Shown: positions 6,733 to 13,694, counted from the stretch's first letter. The stretch: DNA of 16,289 nt from Bryobacterales bacterium (GCA_003139735.1 PLGA01000556.1:1-16289); one strand, 5' to 3'. Notes: a model not told the origin generated them from the letters alone. Made by a program: numbers and translations.

Positions 6733-7834
6733 CTCCCAGCGCCCTGTCCAACGCCTCCACGAAGAAATACTCTCCCCACATCACGGACTCACTCACCCCT
6801 AGCCCCTTATGTAAATGGTAAACGCCGCCCTTCAGAATGCCCTCCCACTCTGGATCGCCCGCCGCCAGGTATCGCTCGCACAACGTGCCCAGAATGCGCC
6901 GCGCGTTGTCCGCATAACCCTTCGCCTTCATGGCATCCCCGCCGATGTCCGCCAACTGCAGCAAGCCCGACGCCGCGATGGCCGCCGCCGACGTGTCCAC
7001 CAGGCCCCGGCTCTCGGCGGGCGCATCGAAATCCCACGGCGGGACCCCATCGGCCGGGCAGTTGGCGACATAGAAATCCGCGCAAGCTTCCGCCGTCCGC
7101 AGGAAGCGCGCGTCGCGCGCGTGCCCGTACGCCGCGCCGAAACCGTAGAGCGCCCACGCCAGGCCGCGCGTCCAGCACGAATCTCCCCGAGATCCCTGTT
7201 GCGTGGTCTGCCGCAGAAATTCCCCCGTTTCCAGGTCGAACAGACCTTCGTGCGCGGTCGATCCGTCGCCGCGCACCAGCACGCGCCGCGTCGTCAGTGA
7301 GTGCCGCATGGCGATGTCGAGCAAGGCTTCGTCGCCGGTTTCCTGGGCCGCGCGGAAAATGATTCCCACGTTCATCATGATGTCGATGAACAGCGAATCC
7401 TCGGAGACGAACGAGCGCAGGTACGCGCCCTTCTCCCGGAATCGCAAGGCCAGGGTGCGGCCCGCCTGCGTCAGCACGGCCTCAAGAGCGGGGTCGCCGG
7501 TCATGGCGCGCCATCGGCCGTAGGTGGAGAGGAACAGGAATCCCAGGTCGTGAACCTCGCGGTCGAATTGGCGCGGCTCCAGGCGCCTGCTGTACCGTTC
7601 GGCGGGTTCGCGCCAGGAATTGTCGCCGCGGGATGCCAGAATCCACATGATGCCCGGCAGGAATCCGTCGCACCAGTGCGTCCATGCCGGAAGGTCGTGC
7701 CTCCAGCGCCCCCGGTCGGTGTACATCGGGTAGAAATCCGGGTCGCGCCGGACGAGAGCGCGCACCTTGCGGCCAGCGAAGTCCAGCGCCTCGCGGAAGA
7801 GACTATCGTCGGAACCTGTGCAGGTCGAGATCAT
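6725..7834 (-). CDS. GH88 unsaturated glucuronyl hydrolase
   Basis: Glycoside hydrolase family 88, 369 residues. It removes the 4,5-unsaturated uronic acid left at the non-reducing end by polysaccharide lyases, by hydrating the double bond. The residues known from the Bacillus sp. GL1 enzyme can be matched: D96 in HDLGF (D88), catalytic D151 in FIDIMMN (D149), H195 in STAHEG (H193), and R223 and W227 in TRGLAW (R221, W225). The W51-T-H-W54-C-D-G-F opening of the alpha/alpha barrel is also typical. There is no signal peptide, so it acts in the cytoplasm on imported oligosaccharides. The ATG at 7834 has GAGGGG directly upstream, within a few bases of the left end of the hairpin repeat. It is coupled to the downstream transglutaminase-like gene. 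No lyase or transporter is in view, so the polymer is unknown. Confidence 0.9.
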   Translation of the reverse strand: MISTCTGSDDSLFREALDFAGRKVRALVRRDPDFYPMYTDRGRWRHDLPAWTHWCDGFLPGIMWILASRGDNSWREPAERYSRRLEPRQFDREVHDLGFLFLSTYGRWRAMTGDPALEAVLTQAGRTLALRFREKGAYLRSFVSEDSLFIDIMMNVGIIFRAAQETGDEALLDIAMRHSLTTRRVLVRGDGSTAHEGLFDLETGEFLRQTTQQGSRGDSCWTRGLAWALYGFGAAYGHARDARFLRTAEACADFYVANCPADGVPPWDFDAPAESRGLVDTSAAAIAASGLLQLADIGGDAMKAKGYADNARRILGTLCERYLAAGDPEWEGILKGGVYHLHKGLGVSESVMWGEYFFVEALDRALGDG

Positions 7835-7842
7835 AACCCCTC

Positions 7843-7959
7843 AAAAATAATGGCCACCGATGAACACAGATGAACACAGATAAGATACGAAAGAATTCCA
7901 GCTAAGGTACTTTCTTATCTGCGTTCATCCGCGTTCATCCGTGGCCCAAATGTCTTTTT
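7843..7959. repeat. Hairpin repeat with U-tracts on both sides (possible bidirectional terminator)
   Basis: Arms at 7852-7885 and 7913-7946 are inverted repeats pairing at 30 of 34 positions, around a 27-base loop. Each arm holds tandem decamers: TGAACACAGA twice on the left (7861-7880) and GCGTTCATCC twice on the right (7921-7940). Read on the minus strand, the stem is followed at once by ATTATTTTTG (7842-7851); on the plus strand it is followed by TGTCTTTTTC (7951-7960). It begins 12 bases after the dehydrogenase stop and ends seven bases before the GH88 ATG. It could end or attenuate transcription entering GH88. I recall similar GATGAACAC-type palindromes scattered in several bacterial phyla; this cannot be checked here. 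Confidence 0.75.
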
Positions 7960-8708
7960 CATAAAGTGCGCAGGTGGAAACCGCCGTCCACGTCCAGGAC
8001 CTGACCGGCGCAGTAATCGAGCAGTCCGTCGACGATCGCGCGGACCACCTTCGCGACATCCTCCGGTTCGCCCATGCGGGCTTGCGGCAGCAACCCGCCC
8101 GCGATCCGCTCGTCGTAAGCCTTCTCCACCTTGGCGATCATATCCGTGCGAACGATGCCCGGCCGGATCTCGAACACCGGGATGCCATGCGGCGCAAGGC
8201 GCGCGGCGTAGAGCGCGGCCGCCATGCTCAGCCCCGCCTTGGACAGGCAATACTCTCCGCGGTTCACCGACGCGGCGTAAGCCGAAACCGATGTGACGAA
8301 CACGATCCGCCCCGCGCCCCGCTCCAGCATCCACCGCGCCACAAGCTGCGTCAAGAAATACGGCCCTTTCAGATTGGCCGCGATCAGCGCGTCGAAGCTC
8401 TCCTCTTTCGCCTCCAGGATATCGCGACGCTCGGCCGGCCCCATGCCCGCATTGTTCACCAGCAGGTCGATCCGCCCCAGTTTCTTCCGCGTGAACTCCA
8501 CCAGCGCGGCCCTGTCGGCGCCCGACGCGAGATCGCACGGAAAAATCAGCGCGCCCGTCTCCTCGCGCAGCCGCTCAGCCGAATCGAGCCGCGTCCGGTA
8601 GGTGGCCACCACCTGGTGCGTGCGCGCCAGCTCCGCCGCCACCGCCCGCCCGATGCCCCGGCTGCCGCCCGTAACCACGGCCACCGGCCGGACCGACGCC
8701 TCGCTCAT
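7959..8708 (-). CDS. Short-chain dehydrogenase/reductase (SDR)
   Basis: A classical SDR of 249 residues, cytoplasmic and NAD(P)-dependent. The cofactor motif TGGSRGIG is at 13-20, CDL at 58-60, NNAG at 85-88, and the catalytic set N112, S140, Y153 and K157 is complete (VTSVSA and YCLSK). The tail GQVLDVDGGF is typical of FabG-like enzymes. Automatic pipelines would call it a 3-oxoacyl-ACP reductase. The GH88 gene 124 bases downstream makes a sugar-acid dehydrogenase of the KduD kind equally possible, so I give no symbol. GGGAAGGGGG about five bases before the ATG supports the start. It is divergent from the toxin-antitoxin module across 113 bases. The hairpin repeat separates it from GH88, which may limit cotranscription. 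Confidence 0.9.
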   Translation of the reverse strand: MSEASVRPVAVVTGGSRGIGRAVAAELARTHQVVATYRTRLDSAERLREETGALIFPCDLASGADRAALVEFTRKKLGRIDLLVNNAGMGPAERRDILEAKEESFDALIAANLKGPYFLTQLVARWMLERGAGRIVFVTSVSAYAASVNRGEYCLSKAGLSMAAALYAARLAPHGIPVFEIRPGIVRTDMIAKVEKAYDERIAGGLLPQARMGEPEDVAKVVRAIVDGLLDYCAGQVLDVDGGFHLRTL

Positions 8709-8789
8709 GAAGCCCCCTTCCCGTAATCAGCAATACTGTAGCATCTCGACCGATAAGGCTGCCCGAATCCGTTTCCGATTCCGGCCGTG

Positions 8790-8811
8790 CAGGAATCCTG
8801 TACAATACAGG
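8790..8811 (+). promoter_or_regulatory. Palindromic operator and -10 box of the yefM-yoeB-like module
   Basis: Two perfect inverted repeats overlap here: CAGGA-A-TCCTG (8790-8800) and CCTGTA-CAA-TACAGG (8797-8811). The second contains TGTACA (8799-8804), the core reported for YefM-YoeB operators in E. coli. TACAAT (8801-8806), five of six to the -10 consensus, lies inside it, so bound antitoxin-toxin complex would block RNA polymerase. It ends 10 bases before the antitoxin GTG. No strong -35 was found. Confidence 0.7.
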
Positions 8812-8821
8812 CAGGTGGCTC

Positions 8822-9109
8822 GTGGCAACGGAAACCACATATACAAGCCTGCGTGAAAACCTGGCCAGCGTTTTGGATCAAGTCGTGGACCAGCGGCAAA
8901 CAATCGTCGTGCGGCGTAGAGGCTCGCGAGACGTTGCCCTCATTCCGGCCGACGAGCTTGCCGGGCTGATCGAGACCGCTCACCTGCTCCGTTCCCCGCG
9001 GAACGCCCGGCGTTTGCTGTCGGCCTTGCATCGGGCAGGCCGGCGCAGCCTGAAATCGGAAAGCGTCGCCCAATTGCGTAGCGAGATCCTCGGTGAAGCG
9101 GGACGCTAA
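8822..9109 (+). CDS. yefM: Phd/YefM family antitoxin
   Basis: A 95-residue antitoxin that binds and neutralises the YoeB-like toxin encoded next to it and represses their shared promoter. The N-terminal Phd/YefM DNA-binding and dimer fold is seen in TTYTSLRENLASVLDQVVDQRQTIVV followed by RRGSRDVALIPADEL (about residues 5-46), and the toxin-contact segment is ETAHLLRSPRNARRL (51-65), nearly the E. coli YefM sequence. The C-terminus is about 12 residues longer than in E. coli. It starts with GTG, with AGGTGG a few bases upstream. It overlaps the toxin by 17 bases, the usual order of antitoxin first. The palindrome just upstream is its likely target. Confidence 0.92.
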   Translation: MATETTYTSLRENLASVLDQVVDQRQTIVVRRRGSRDVALIPADELAGLIETAHLLRSPRNARRLLSALHRAGRRSLKSESVAQLRSEILGEAGR

Positions 9110-9365
9110 GCGGTTCGCCATCTTTCATTCCGAGTTCAGAGAGGATCTGCGGTATTGGGTCAAGACCGACCGGAGCACCGCGATTCGAGTCCTCGATCTG
9201 GTCGAAGCCGTGCTGCGCGACCCGTTTCAAGGAGCCGGCAAGCCGGAGCCGCTCCGATACCTGCTGGCAGGTTGCTGGTCGAGGCGCATCACGCAGGAGC
9301 ACCGCCTGGTATACACGGTAAGCGACGAGCGCATCGATTTTCTTCAGGCCCGCTACCACTATTGA
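9093..9365 (+). CDS. yoeB: YoeB family ribosome-dependent mRNA interferase toxin
   Basis: Toxin of 90 residues (84 in E. coli) of the RelE/YoeB fold, which cuts mRNA in the ribosomal A site after start and sense codons. Family hallmarks run through the protein: DLRYWVKTD, DPFQGAGKPEPL, GCWSRRITQEHRLVY and the C-terminal RYHY. Active-site residues align with E. coli YoeB: E52 (E46), R71 (R65), H89 (H83) and Y90 (Y84), so it should be active. It starts at a GTG inside the antitoxin gene, with a weak ribosome binding site, which would keep toxin output below antitoxin. Five to six extra N-terminal residues precede the conserved core, and no other start is available. Intact module; its physiological role is not readable from sequence. 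Confidence 0.95.
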   Translation: MKRDAKRFAIFHSEFREDLRYWVKTDRSTAIRVLDLVEAVLRDPFQGAGKPEPLRYLLAGCWSRRITQEHRLVYTVSDERIDFLQARYHY

Positions 9366-9418
9366 TTCGGCTCCGGGCGCGTTCCGGACCCGTTCCGCCG
9401 GCCAGGAAAGGCCGCGTC

Positions 9419-9589
9419 GTGGAAAAATGGGGAGCCGCAAACGCGCCGTCCTACACTCTGGTATTCCGCAACACGGGCATCCTGTCAACGGGCCTCGCAA
9501 TCGCGAACGTGGCCCCGCACGCGACCAGCGTCAGCGCGATCGCGCTCGCGTATCGCAGCGCAGACTCGGCGGCCACGGCCGAAGTGTAA
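9419..9589 (+). pseudogene. 3' remnant of a repeat-type secreted protein, or small ORF
   Basis: An open frame of about 56 codons from GTG 9419 to TAA 9589 reads YTLVFRNTG, STGLAIANVAPHATSVSAIA and LAYRSADSAATAEV. The segment with TGLAIAN resembles the beta-sandwich repeat I recall from large secreted acidobacterial proteins (pattern TGLAIANPS followed by alternating V and T). There is no signal peptide and the fragment is shorter than one full domain, so a decayed 3' end is more likely than a working gene. AAAGG seven bases before the GTG leaves a small real ORF possible. It lies between the toxin and the GT87-like gene, fitting an insertion or deletion junction. Confidence 0.35.
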
Positions 9590-9623
9590 ACGTGCTATCG
9601 GTAGAGGCATGGTCCGAGGGGTG

Positions 9624-10775
9624 ATGTCACCATTTACGCCGGAACGAACGCGCAGGGGCGTCGATCCGAGACGGCTGCTCCTCGCCGTGGCAATTGTGAT
9701 TGGCTGCGCTCTTGGGGTGGTTGTGAACGTTCATCTCGCTTTCGGCGCGGGCAAAGGAGGCATGGACCTCAACCAGTTCTATGCCGCGAGTCGGCTCGCT
9801 GGCACAGGCCATCTTTACGACTCGGGCGCATTGCGCGCGCTGGAGGAGGAGAACGGTCCGTCGATCCATAGCGGCCGGTTACCAATAGTCTCGTACGGCG
9901 TAAAGGCCATCAGCTGGATGCCTTTCCCGCTGGCGCTCCTTGTGTGGCGGACCGCAAGCGTCGCGGCGTTGCTCATTGTATGCGCCGTCTGGCCCGGAGC
10001 AAGTCGACTCGGTCTACTGGTCGCGCTCTCGTGGTCCACGCCGGCAATCTACCTCATCAGCCTGGGTCAGGACGTGGCCTTTTGGCTGCTCTTCTTTGCT
10101 CTCGGGGTCAAGTTGCTGGACCGCGGGTATGCGCGACTGGCAGGCGTCGCTTTCGCTTTGTGCCTTTGCAAGTATCATCTGGCGGTGGGGATACCGATCA
10201 TGCTCATCGCTCAGAAGCGCTGGAAGACCCTTACGACGGGTGGGGTGGTGACATTGGCATTGCTCGGCACGAGCTTCGTTATCGAGGGGTCGTCCTGGCC
10301 GTTTGGTTATGTGCGAACCCTCTCGTCCCCGGACTTCTCGCCCGGAATCGACTTGATGCCCAACCTGCGCGGGCTGGCTTCGAGGTCGCCCCACGCGACC
10401 ATGGTTGAACTTGTCGCCGCAACAGGGGTTGTTGTGCTACTGTGGCTCGCCTGCCGTCGCATATCGAGCGTCGGCGTCGCCGGCGCAGCGGCTGCCAGTT
10501 GTGGGCTAATCCTAGGGCACCATGGCTACATCCAAGACTGCACGATTCTAATCCCTCTGGCGGTCTTGACGATCCAATCGCGACAGACAGCCTTGTGGCT
10601 GCGGGCTTTGGGGTTGGTGCTCGTAACGCCGGCACTTTCGCTGCTGCTCGTCATGGGCGCGCCGTTAGTGGGGCAAACACTGCTGATCGGGTTCGTAGCG
10701 CTAACTCTTGCTCGCGCGTCGATTCTGGCCAATCCCGAGGGTTCGGAGAAGGCGTCAGGCCTTCAAGAGGGCTGA
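9624..10775 (+). CDS. GT87-like (DUF2029) polytopic membrane glycosyltransferase
   Basis: A membrane protein of 383 residues with about nine to ten hydrophobic segments, fitting the GT-C glycosyltransferase superfamily, family 87 (DUF2029), which uses polyprenyl-phosphate sugars outside the membrane. After the first helix comes GGMDLNQFYAASRLAGTGHLYD; the aspartate (D48) in this first outer loop is the typical GT-C catalytic position, and the FYxA...G..LYD pattern is characteristic. LCKYHLAVGIPIMLIAQKRWK corresponds to the conserved KP/KxH loop of the family. An ATG at 9609 would add five residues but has its purine stretch only one base away. The ATG at 9624 has GAGG four bases upstream, as GH88 does. 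It stands alone. Acceptor and sugar are unknown; family assignment is by eye. Confidence 0.8.
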   Translation: MSPFTPERTRRGVDPRRLLLAVAIVIGCALGVVVNVHLAFGAGKGGMDLNQFYAASRLAGTGHLYDSGALRALEEENGPSIHSGRLPIVSYGVKAISWMPFPLALLVWRTASVAALLIVCAVWPGASRLGLLVALSWSTPAIYLISLGQDVAFWLLFFALGVKLLDRGYARLAGVAFALCLCKYHLAVGIPIMLIAQKRWKTLTTGGVVTLALLGTSFVIEGSSWPFGYVRTLSSPDFSPGIDLMPNLRGLASRSPHATMVELVAATGVVVLLWLACRRISSVGVAGAAAASCGLILGHHGYIQDCTILIPLAVLTIQSRQTALWLRALGLVLVTPALSLLLVMGAPLVGQTLLIGFVALTLARASILANPEGSEKASGLQEG

Positions 10776-11094
10776 TCGACTTCTCTCTTGGCGCCCCCCA
10801 AACGGATAGCAGTTCCGGGCTAAATTGATGCCGGATACGTGGTTCTCGTAGAATGACTTTCGGCCGTTGTCGGCAGCGGATCCGGGGGAGCGCGACGCAG
10901 CCCCGACATTCGCAGCTGCGAACCCAACGGCAGAGCCCGCTGGTGCTGCGCCTCCCCGCCAATGCAAGCTTGACGGGCTTGGCGCCACACGCTAGCCTGA
11001 CAATAGGCTCGCCCATGGGTTGTATCCAGTCGGATTCATTCGCGCAATCATCGTCGCCGATCCATGCGCAGGCGGGCCGGATGGAGGCTCGGTT
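10776..11094. other. Long intergenic stretch with a possible adk promoter
   Basis: These 319 bases hold no convincing gene. Short open frames on both strands (for example 10853-11098 plus, 10755-10988 minus) have arginine/serine-rich sequences without recognisable motifs or ribosome binding sites. A small perfect hairpin, AGCCT-GACAAT-AGGCT, lies at 10994-11009. TTGACG (10970-10975), five of six to the -35 consensus, is followed 17 bases later by TAGCCT, a poor -10, so a promoter for the adenylate kinase is only suggested. I see no riboswitch or RNA gene. Confidence 0.4.
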
Positions 11095-11757
11095 TTGATT
11101 CTTCTGCTTTTCGGACCGCCCGGATGCGGCAAAGGTACGCAAGCTGTCTTTCTTGCGGAGCGTTTTCACATTCCCGCCATCTCCACGGGGGAAATGTTCC
11201 GGGCCGAAGTGAAGGCCGGCACGGAACTCGGCAGGACGGCAAGCGCCATCATGGCCGCCGGCGGGCTGATCACCGATGAGATCACCAACGCCATTGTGGC
11301 CAGCCGCATCTCGCAGCCGGATTGCGCCAGTGGTTTCCTGCTCGATGGCTATCCGCGCACCGTCCCCCAGGCGCAGTATTTCGGCCGCCTGTTGCGCGAG
11401 AGGGGGTTGCCTGAGCCGGTGGTCCTTCACATCGACGTGAACGAGGCATTGCTGGTGGCGCGCCTCACGTCGCGCCGGCAGTGCCCGGCCTGCGGGCGCA
11501 TTTACAACCTGCTCTCCCAACCCCCTCGGGTGGCGGGCCGATGCGATGTCGATGGCGCGGAATTGATCGCGCGCGCCGACGACCAGGAAGCCACCATTCG
11601 CCAGCGGCTCAAGGCGTACCACGAACTGACCGGCCCGATCCTCCAATGGTATGGAGAATCCGTAGTCCACAAAGTGGATGGCGGACGCGCGCCGGACCTG
11701 GTGGCGAAAGATATCGAGTGCGCGGTGCTCGAAGCGACCGTTCCAAGCGCCACGTAG
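11095..11757 (+). CDS. adk: Adenylate kinase (zinc-type LID)
   Basis: Adenylate kinase (ATP + AMP to two ADP), 220 residues, cytoplasmic, normal length for the long bacterial form. The P-loop GPPGCGKGTQ covers 7-16, the AMP-binding region STGEMFRAEV 30-39, FLLDGYPRT 81-89 contains D84 and R88, and ADDQEATIRQRLKAY 161-175 gives the closing arginines. The LID (about 122-160) carries C130, C133, C150 and D153, a structural zinc site of the Cys3-Asp kind. The start is a TTG at 11095 with GGAGG seven bases upstream; the ATG at 11020 would add 25 non-homologous residues. It is not in a ribosomal-protein operon, where bacterial adk usually lies, so it may be a second copy. It ends 10 bases from the convergent parvulin gene. 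Confidence 0.93.
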   Translation: MILLLFGPPGCGKGTQAVFLAERFHIPAISTGEMFRAEVKAGTELGRTASAIMAAGGLITDEITNAIVASRISQPDCASGFLLDGYPRTVPQAQYFGRLLRERGLPEPVVLHIDVNEALLVARLTSRRQCPACGRIYNLLSQPPRVAGRCDVDGAELIARADDQEATIRQRLKAYHELTGPILQWYGESVVHKVDGGRAPDLVAKDIECAVLEATVPSAT

Positions 11758-11767
11758 GCCCGGCGGT

Positions 11768-12736
11768 CTACTTTCCCGCGGGGCCTGGCGTTCCCGGGAA
11801 CGCCGGATTGGGGAACTGGACCTTGGCGGCGGCGGTGCTCTGCTCCAGCCACTGGGTGTACCGTTGTCCCCGGATGGCCATGATGATCTCGGCTTGGGCC
11901 TGACTCATCGAGACATAGCTCACTTCTTCGGCGCGTAACAGATAGTACCCGTTCGGCTGGCGTATGGGTTCGCTCACTTCGCCCTGCTTCAGGGAGAAGA
12001 CCGCCCCGGCGAGCGCATCCGGAATGTTGTCCTTCTTGTGGAAGGTGGCGAAATCGCCGTCCTTACCCCGCGAGGTCTGGTCGTCGGAGCGCCCTTTCAC
12101 GAGCTTCACGAAATCTGCCCCCGCGCGAATCTGCGCCAGCAACTTGTCCGCTTCCTCTTTGGCCTGCGCGTCGGTGCGGGGTGGTTTGCCGGCCGGCGTC
12201 GCATCGCCGAACGCAAGGTACAGCGCTTTCACCCTGACCTGCTTATATTGCTCCTTGTTGGCTTCGTAATACTTCGCGATATCGCCGGCGTCGACATCCA
12301 CGGTATTCAATTTCGAGTTCATCATGGCCTGCCCCATGGTCAGCGTGCGGCTGACCTCCAGTTGCTCCTTCGTTGGGCTGATCTGGTCCAGTTTTTCGGT
12401 CTCCGCCATCCGCGCCAGTTTTCGCATGCCCGCCCACCACTGGACGGTAGATGCCGCGTTCGCGACGGCCATTTGCTGGCTTTGCGGCGGCAGAACCGAC
12501 ACGATCCTCTTGAGATCTCCCATGGTGAACTGCGTGCCATCGTCAAACACCGCAATTACCGCATCGTTCGGGAGATCGGGGAGTTTGGGGCCGGCCGGGG
12601 CAGCCGTTTGCGGCGCCGATGCCGCTTCGGCCGCCAGGCGGCGCAGACGTTCCGCCTGGTTTTCAGCGGCAGGCGGCGTGGTTTGCGCCCATGCGGCGCC
12701 AAGGCAAACTAACAGGGCAAGAGCGGAGGCTTTCAT
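11768..12736 (-). CDS. Periplasmic parvulin-type peptidyl-prolyl isomerase (SurA/PrsA-like)
   Basis: A 322-residue exported folding factor. MKASALALLVCLGAAWA is a signal peptide, cut after the AWA at 15-17. A Pro/Ala-rich linker follows (about 20-56), then a helical SurA_N-like chaperone part (57-165). A parvulin domain spans about 168-272: VRVKALYLAF (in place of the usual QHIL), GADFVKLVKGRSDDQTSRGKDGDF, IPDALAGAVFSLKQGEVSEPI, and NGYYLLRAEE. The usual first-strand histidine is absent (KALYLAF), so isomerase activity may be weak. No good ribosome binding site precedes the ATG. It is divergent from the LolA-like gene across 93 bases, which may be a shared promoter region. With the PpiD-like protein it gives two parvulins in one locus. 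Probably an outer-membrane protein chaperone. Confidence 0.88.
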   Translation of the reverse strand: MKASALALLVCLGAAWAQTTPPAAENQAERLRRLAAEAASAPQTAAPAGPKLPDLPNDAVIAVFDDGTQFTMGDLKRIVSVLPPQSQQMAVANAASTVQWWAGMRKLARMAETEKLDQISPTKEQLEVSRTLTMGQAMMNSKLNTVDVDAGDIAKYYEANKEQYKQVRVKALYLAFGDATPAGKPPRTDAQAKEEADKLLAQIRAGADFVKLVKGRSDDQTSRGKDGDFATFHKKDNIPDALAGAVFSLKQGEVSEPIRQPNGYYLLRAEEVSYVSMSQAQAEIIMAIRGQRYTQWLEQSTAAAKVQFPNPAFPGTPGPAGK

Positions 12737-12829
12737 GGTAGGCGATTCAAGTTTTCCCCCAGTTTATCATGCGGCGCCGTGAGTCCTTGAAACCGCGAAA
12801 AGTGTGCGAACGTCCCTGTTACAGACTCC

Positions 12830-13642
12830 ATGATGAGATTCGTCCAGGTTCTGCTCGCTTGCGCCGCGCTGGTTTCCCTCCAGGCCGCGGAAACGCCCGC
12901 GGACCGCGGGAAGCGGTTGGTGAACGAAGCCCTGCAAGCGCTTGGAGGCGACGCCTTCTCGCACATGCGGGATCGCCTCGAAAGCGGCCGGGTTTTTACC
13001 TTCTACCGGTCGGAAATCACCGGACTTTCGCTCGCCAAAATCTATACGCGATATGCGTCCGCGCCGGCGTCCGGCAAGCTGCGGCTGCGCGAGCGCGAGT
13101 CCTTTCTGAGCCAGTCCCCCGGGCGGCCTGAAACCAGCGCCGTGCTGTTCACCGAGGATGGCGCCTGGGATCTCACCTATCGCGGCGCCCAGCCGCTCGA
13201 CGACCAGCGCTACCAGACTTTCCTGGACACAACCGAGCGGAACATTTTCTACATCCTGCGCTGCCGGCTGAGCGAGCCGGGGCTGGAGTTCTACTGGCAA
13301 AGCACGGACGTGTTCGAGAACCATCCCGTGGAGATCGTGGACATTACCGACGCCGCCAATCAGACCGTGACGGTCACCTTCGACCAGGACACCAAGCTGC
13401 CCATGCGGCAGGTCTACCGGCGCCGCAACCCCCAGTTTAAGGACTTCGACACGGAGGTGACGATGTTCGCCAATTACCACGCCGCCGGCCACGGCGTCGA
13501 ATGGCCCACCAACATCCGGCGCGAACGCAACGGCGACAAGATCTTCGAGATGTACTCGGATACGGTGGAGGTCGACAAGAACCTCACCGACGACCTGTTC
13601 AGCATCCCGGTCAAAATGAAAGTCCTGCCCAAACCGAAGTAG
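12830..13642 (+). CDS. Exported LolA-like (outer-membrane lipoprotein-sorting type) protein
   Basis: A 270-residue exported protein with a signal peptide at about 1-20 (MMRFVQVLLACAALVSLQAA, then ETPAD). The mature part looks like the all-beta LolA/LppX-type half-barrel that carries acyl chains: strand-rich segments SAVLFTEDGAWDLTYRG, HPVEIVDITD, TVTVTFDQDTKLPMRQVYRR and GVEWPTNIRRERNGDKIFEMY, ending in LFSIP, as in proteins annotated as outer-membrane lipoprotein-sorting proteins. It lacks a cysteine lipobox, so it is soluble or periplasmic. The ATGs at 12830 and 12833 are equivalent, and neither has a clear ribosome binding site. It lies directly before the Tol operon and opposite the periplasmic parvulin, which fits an envelope transport role. 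Family is likely, cargo unknown. Confidence 0.65.
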   Translation: MMRFVQVLLACAALVSLQAAETPADRGKRLVNEALQALGGDAFSHMRDRLESGRVFTFYRSEITGLSLAKIYTRYASAPASGKLRLRERESFLSQSPGRPETSAVLFTEDGAWDLTYRGAQPLDDQRYQTFLDTTERNIFYILRCRLSEPGLEFYWQSTDVFENHPVEIVDITDAANQTVTVTFDQDTKLPMRQVYRRRNPQFKDFDTEVTMFANYHAAGHGVEWPTNIRRERNGDKIFEMYSDTVEVDKNLTDDLFSIPVKMKVLPKPK

Positions 13643-13647
13643 CGGCT

Positions 13648-13694
13648 TAGGTGGGGCAGGCGGCCCCACAAACTACGTGGGCGCCCCGCCTGCC
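13648..13694. repeat. Interspersed palindromic element, copy 2, with alternative hairpins
   Basis: Five bases after the LolA-like stop (13642). GGCAGGCGG (13655-13663) pairs perfectly with CCGCCTGCC (13686-13694), enclosing an inner stem CCCAC (13665-13669) with GTGGG (13677-13681). A second fold competes: GTGGGG (13651-13656) with CCCCAC (13664-13669). Its first 15 bases match copy 1 at 73-87 exactly, but the interior differs. It may end transcription before tolQ or reduce readthrough; there is no U-tract. Confidence 0.6.

Noticed and set aside
6193..7362. A 389-residue open frame on the plus strand
   Set aside because: It is antisense to the transglutaminase-like and GH88 genes. The translation is arginine/proline-rich and lacks motifs, while GH88 shows matched catalytic residues.
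7886..7912. A possible promoter inside the loop of the hairpin repeat driving GH88
   Set aside because: TATCTT and TATCTG are present on the minus strand but no paired -35 hexamer fits, so I do not call it.
9609..9623. The ATG at 9609 as start of the GT87-like gene
   Set aside because: Its purine stretch is only one base away from the ATG, whereas the ATG at 9624 has GAGG four bases upstream. The difference is five residues and remains uncertain.
11020..11094. An N-terminal extension of adenylate kinase from ATG 11020
   Set aside because: The extra 25 residues are unlike the family. TTG 11095 has GGAGG seven bases upstream and gives the normal length.
10651..11670. A 339-residue minus-strand open frame crossing the 10776-11094 gap
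   Set aside because: Half of it is antisense to adk and the rest covers the end of the GT87-like gene and the gap. No motif, no ribosome binding site.
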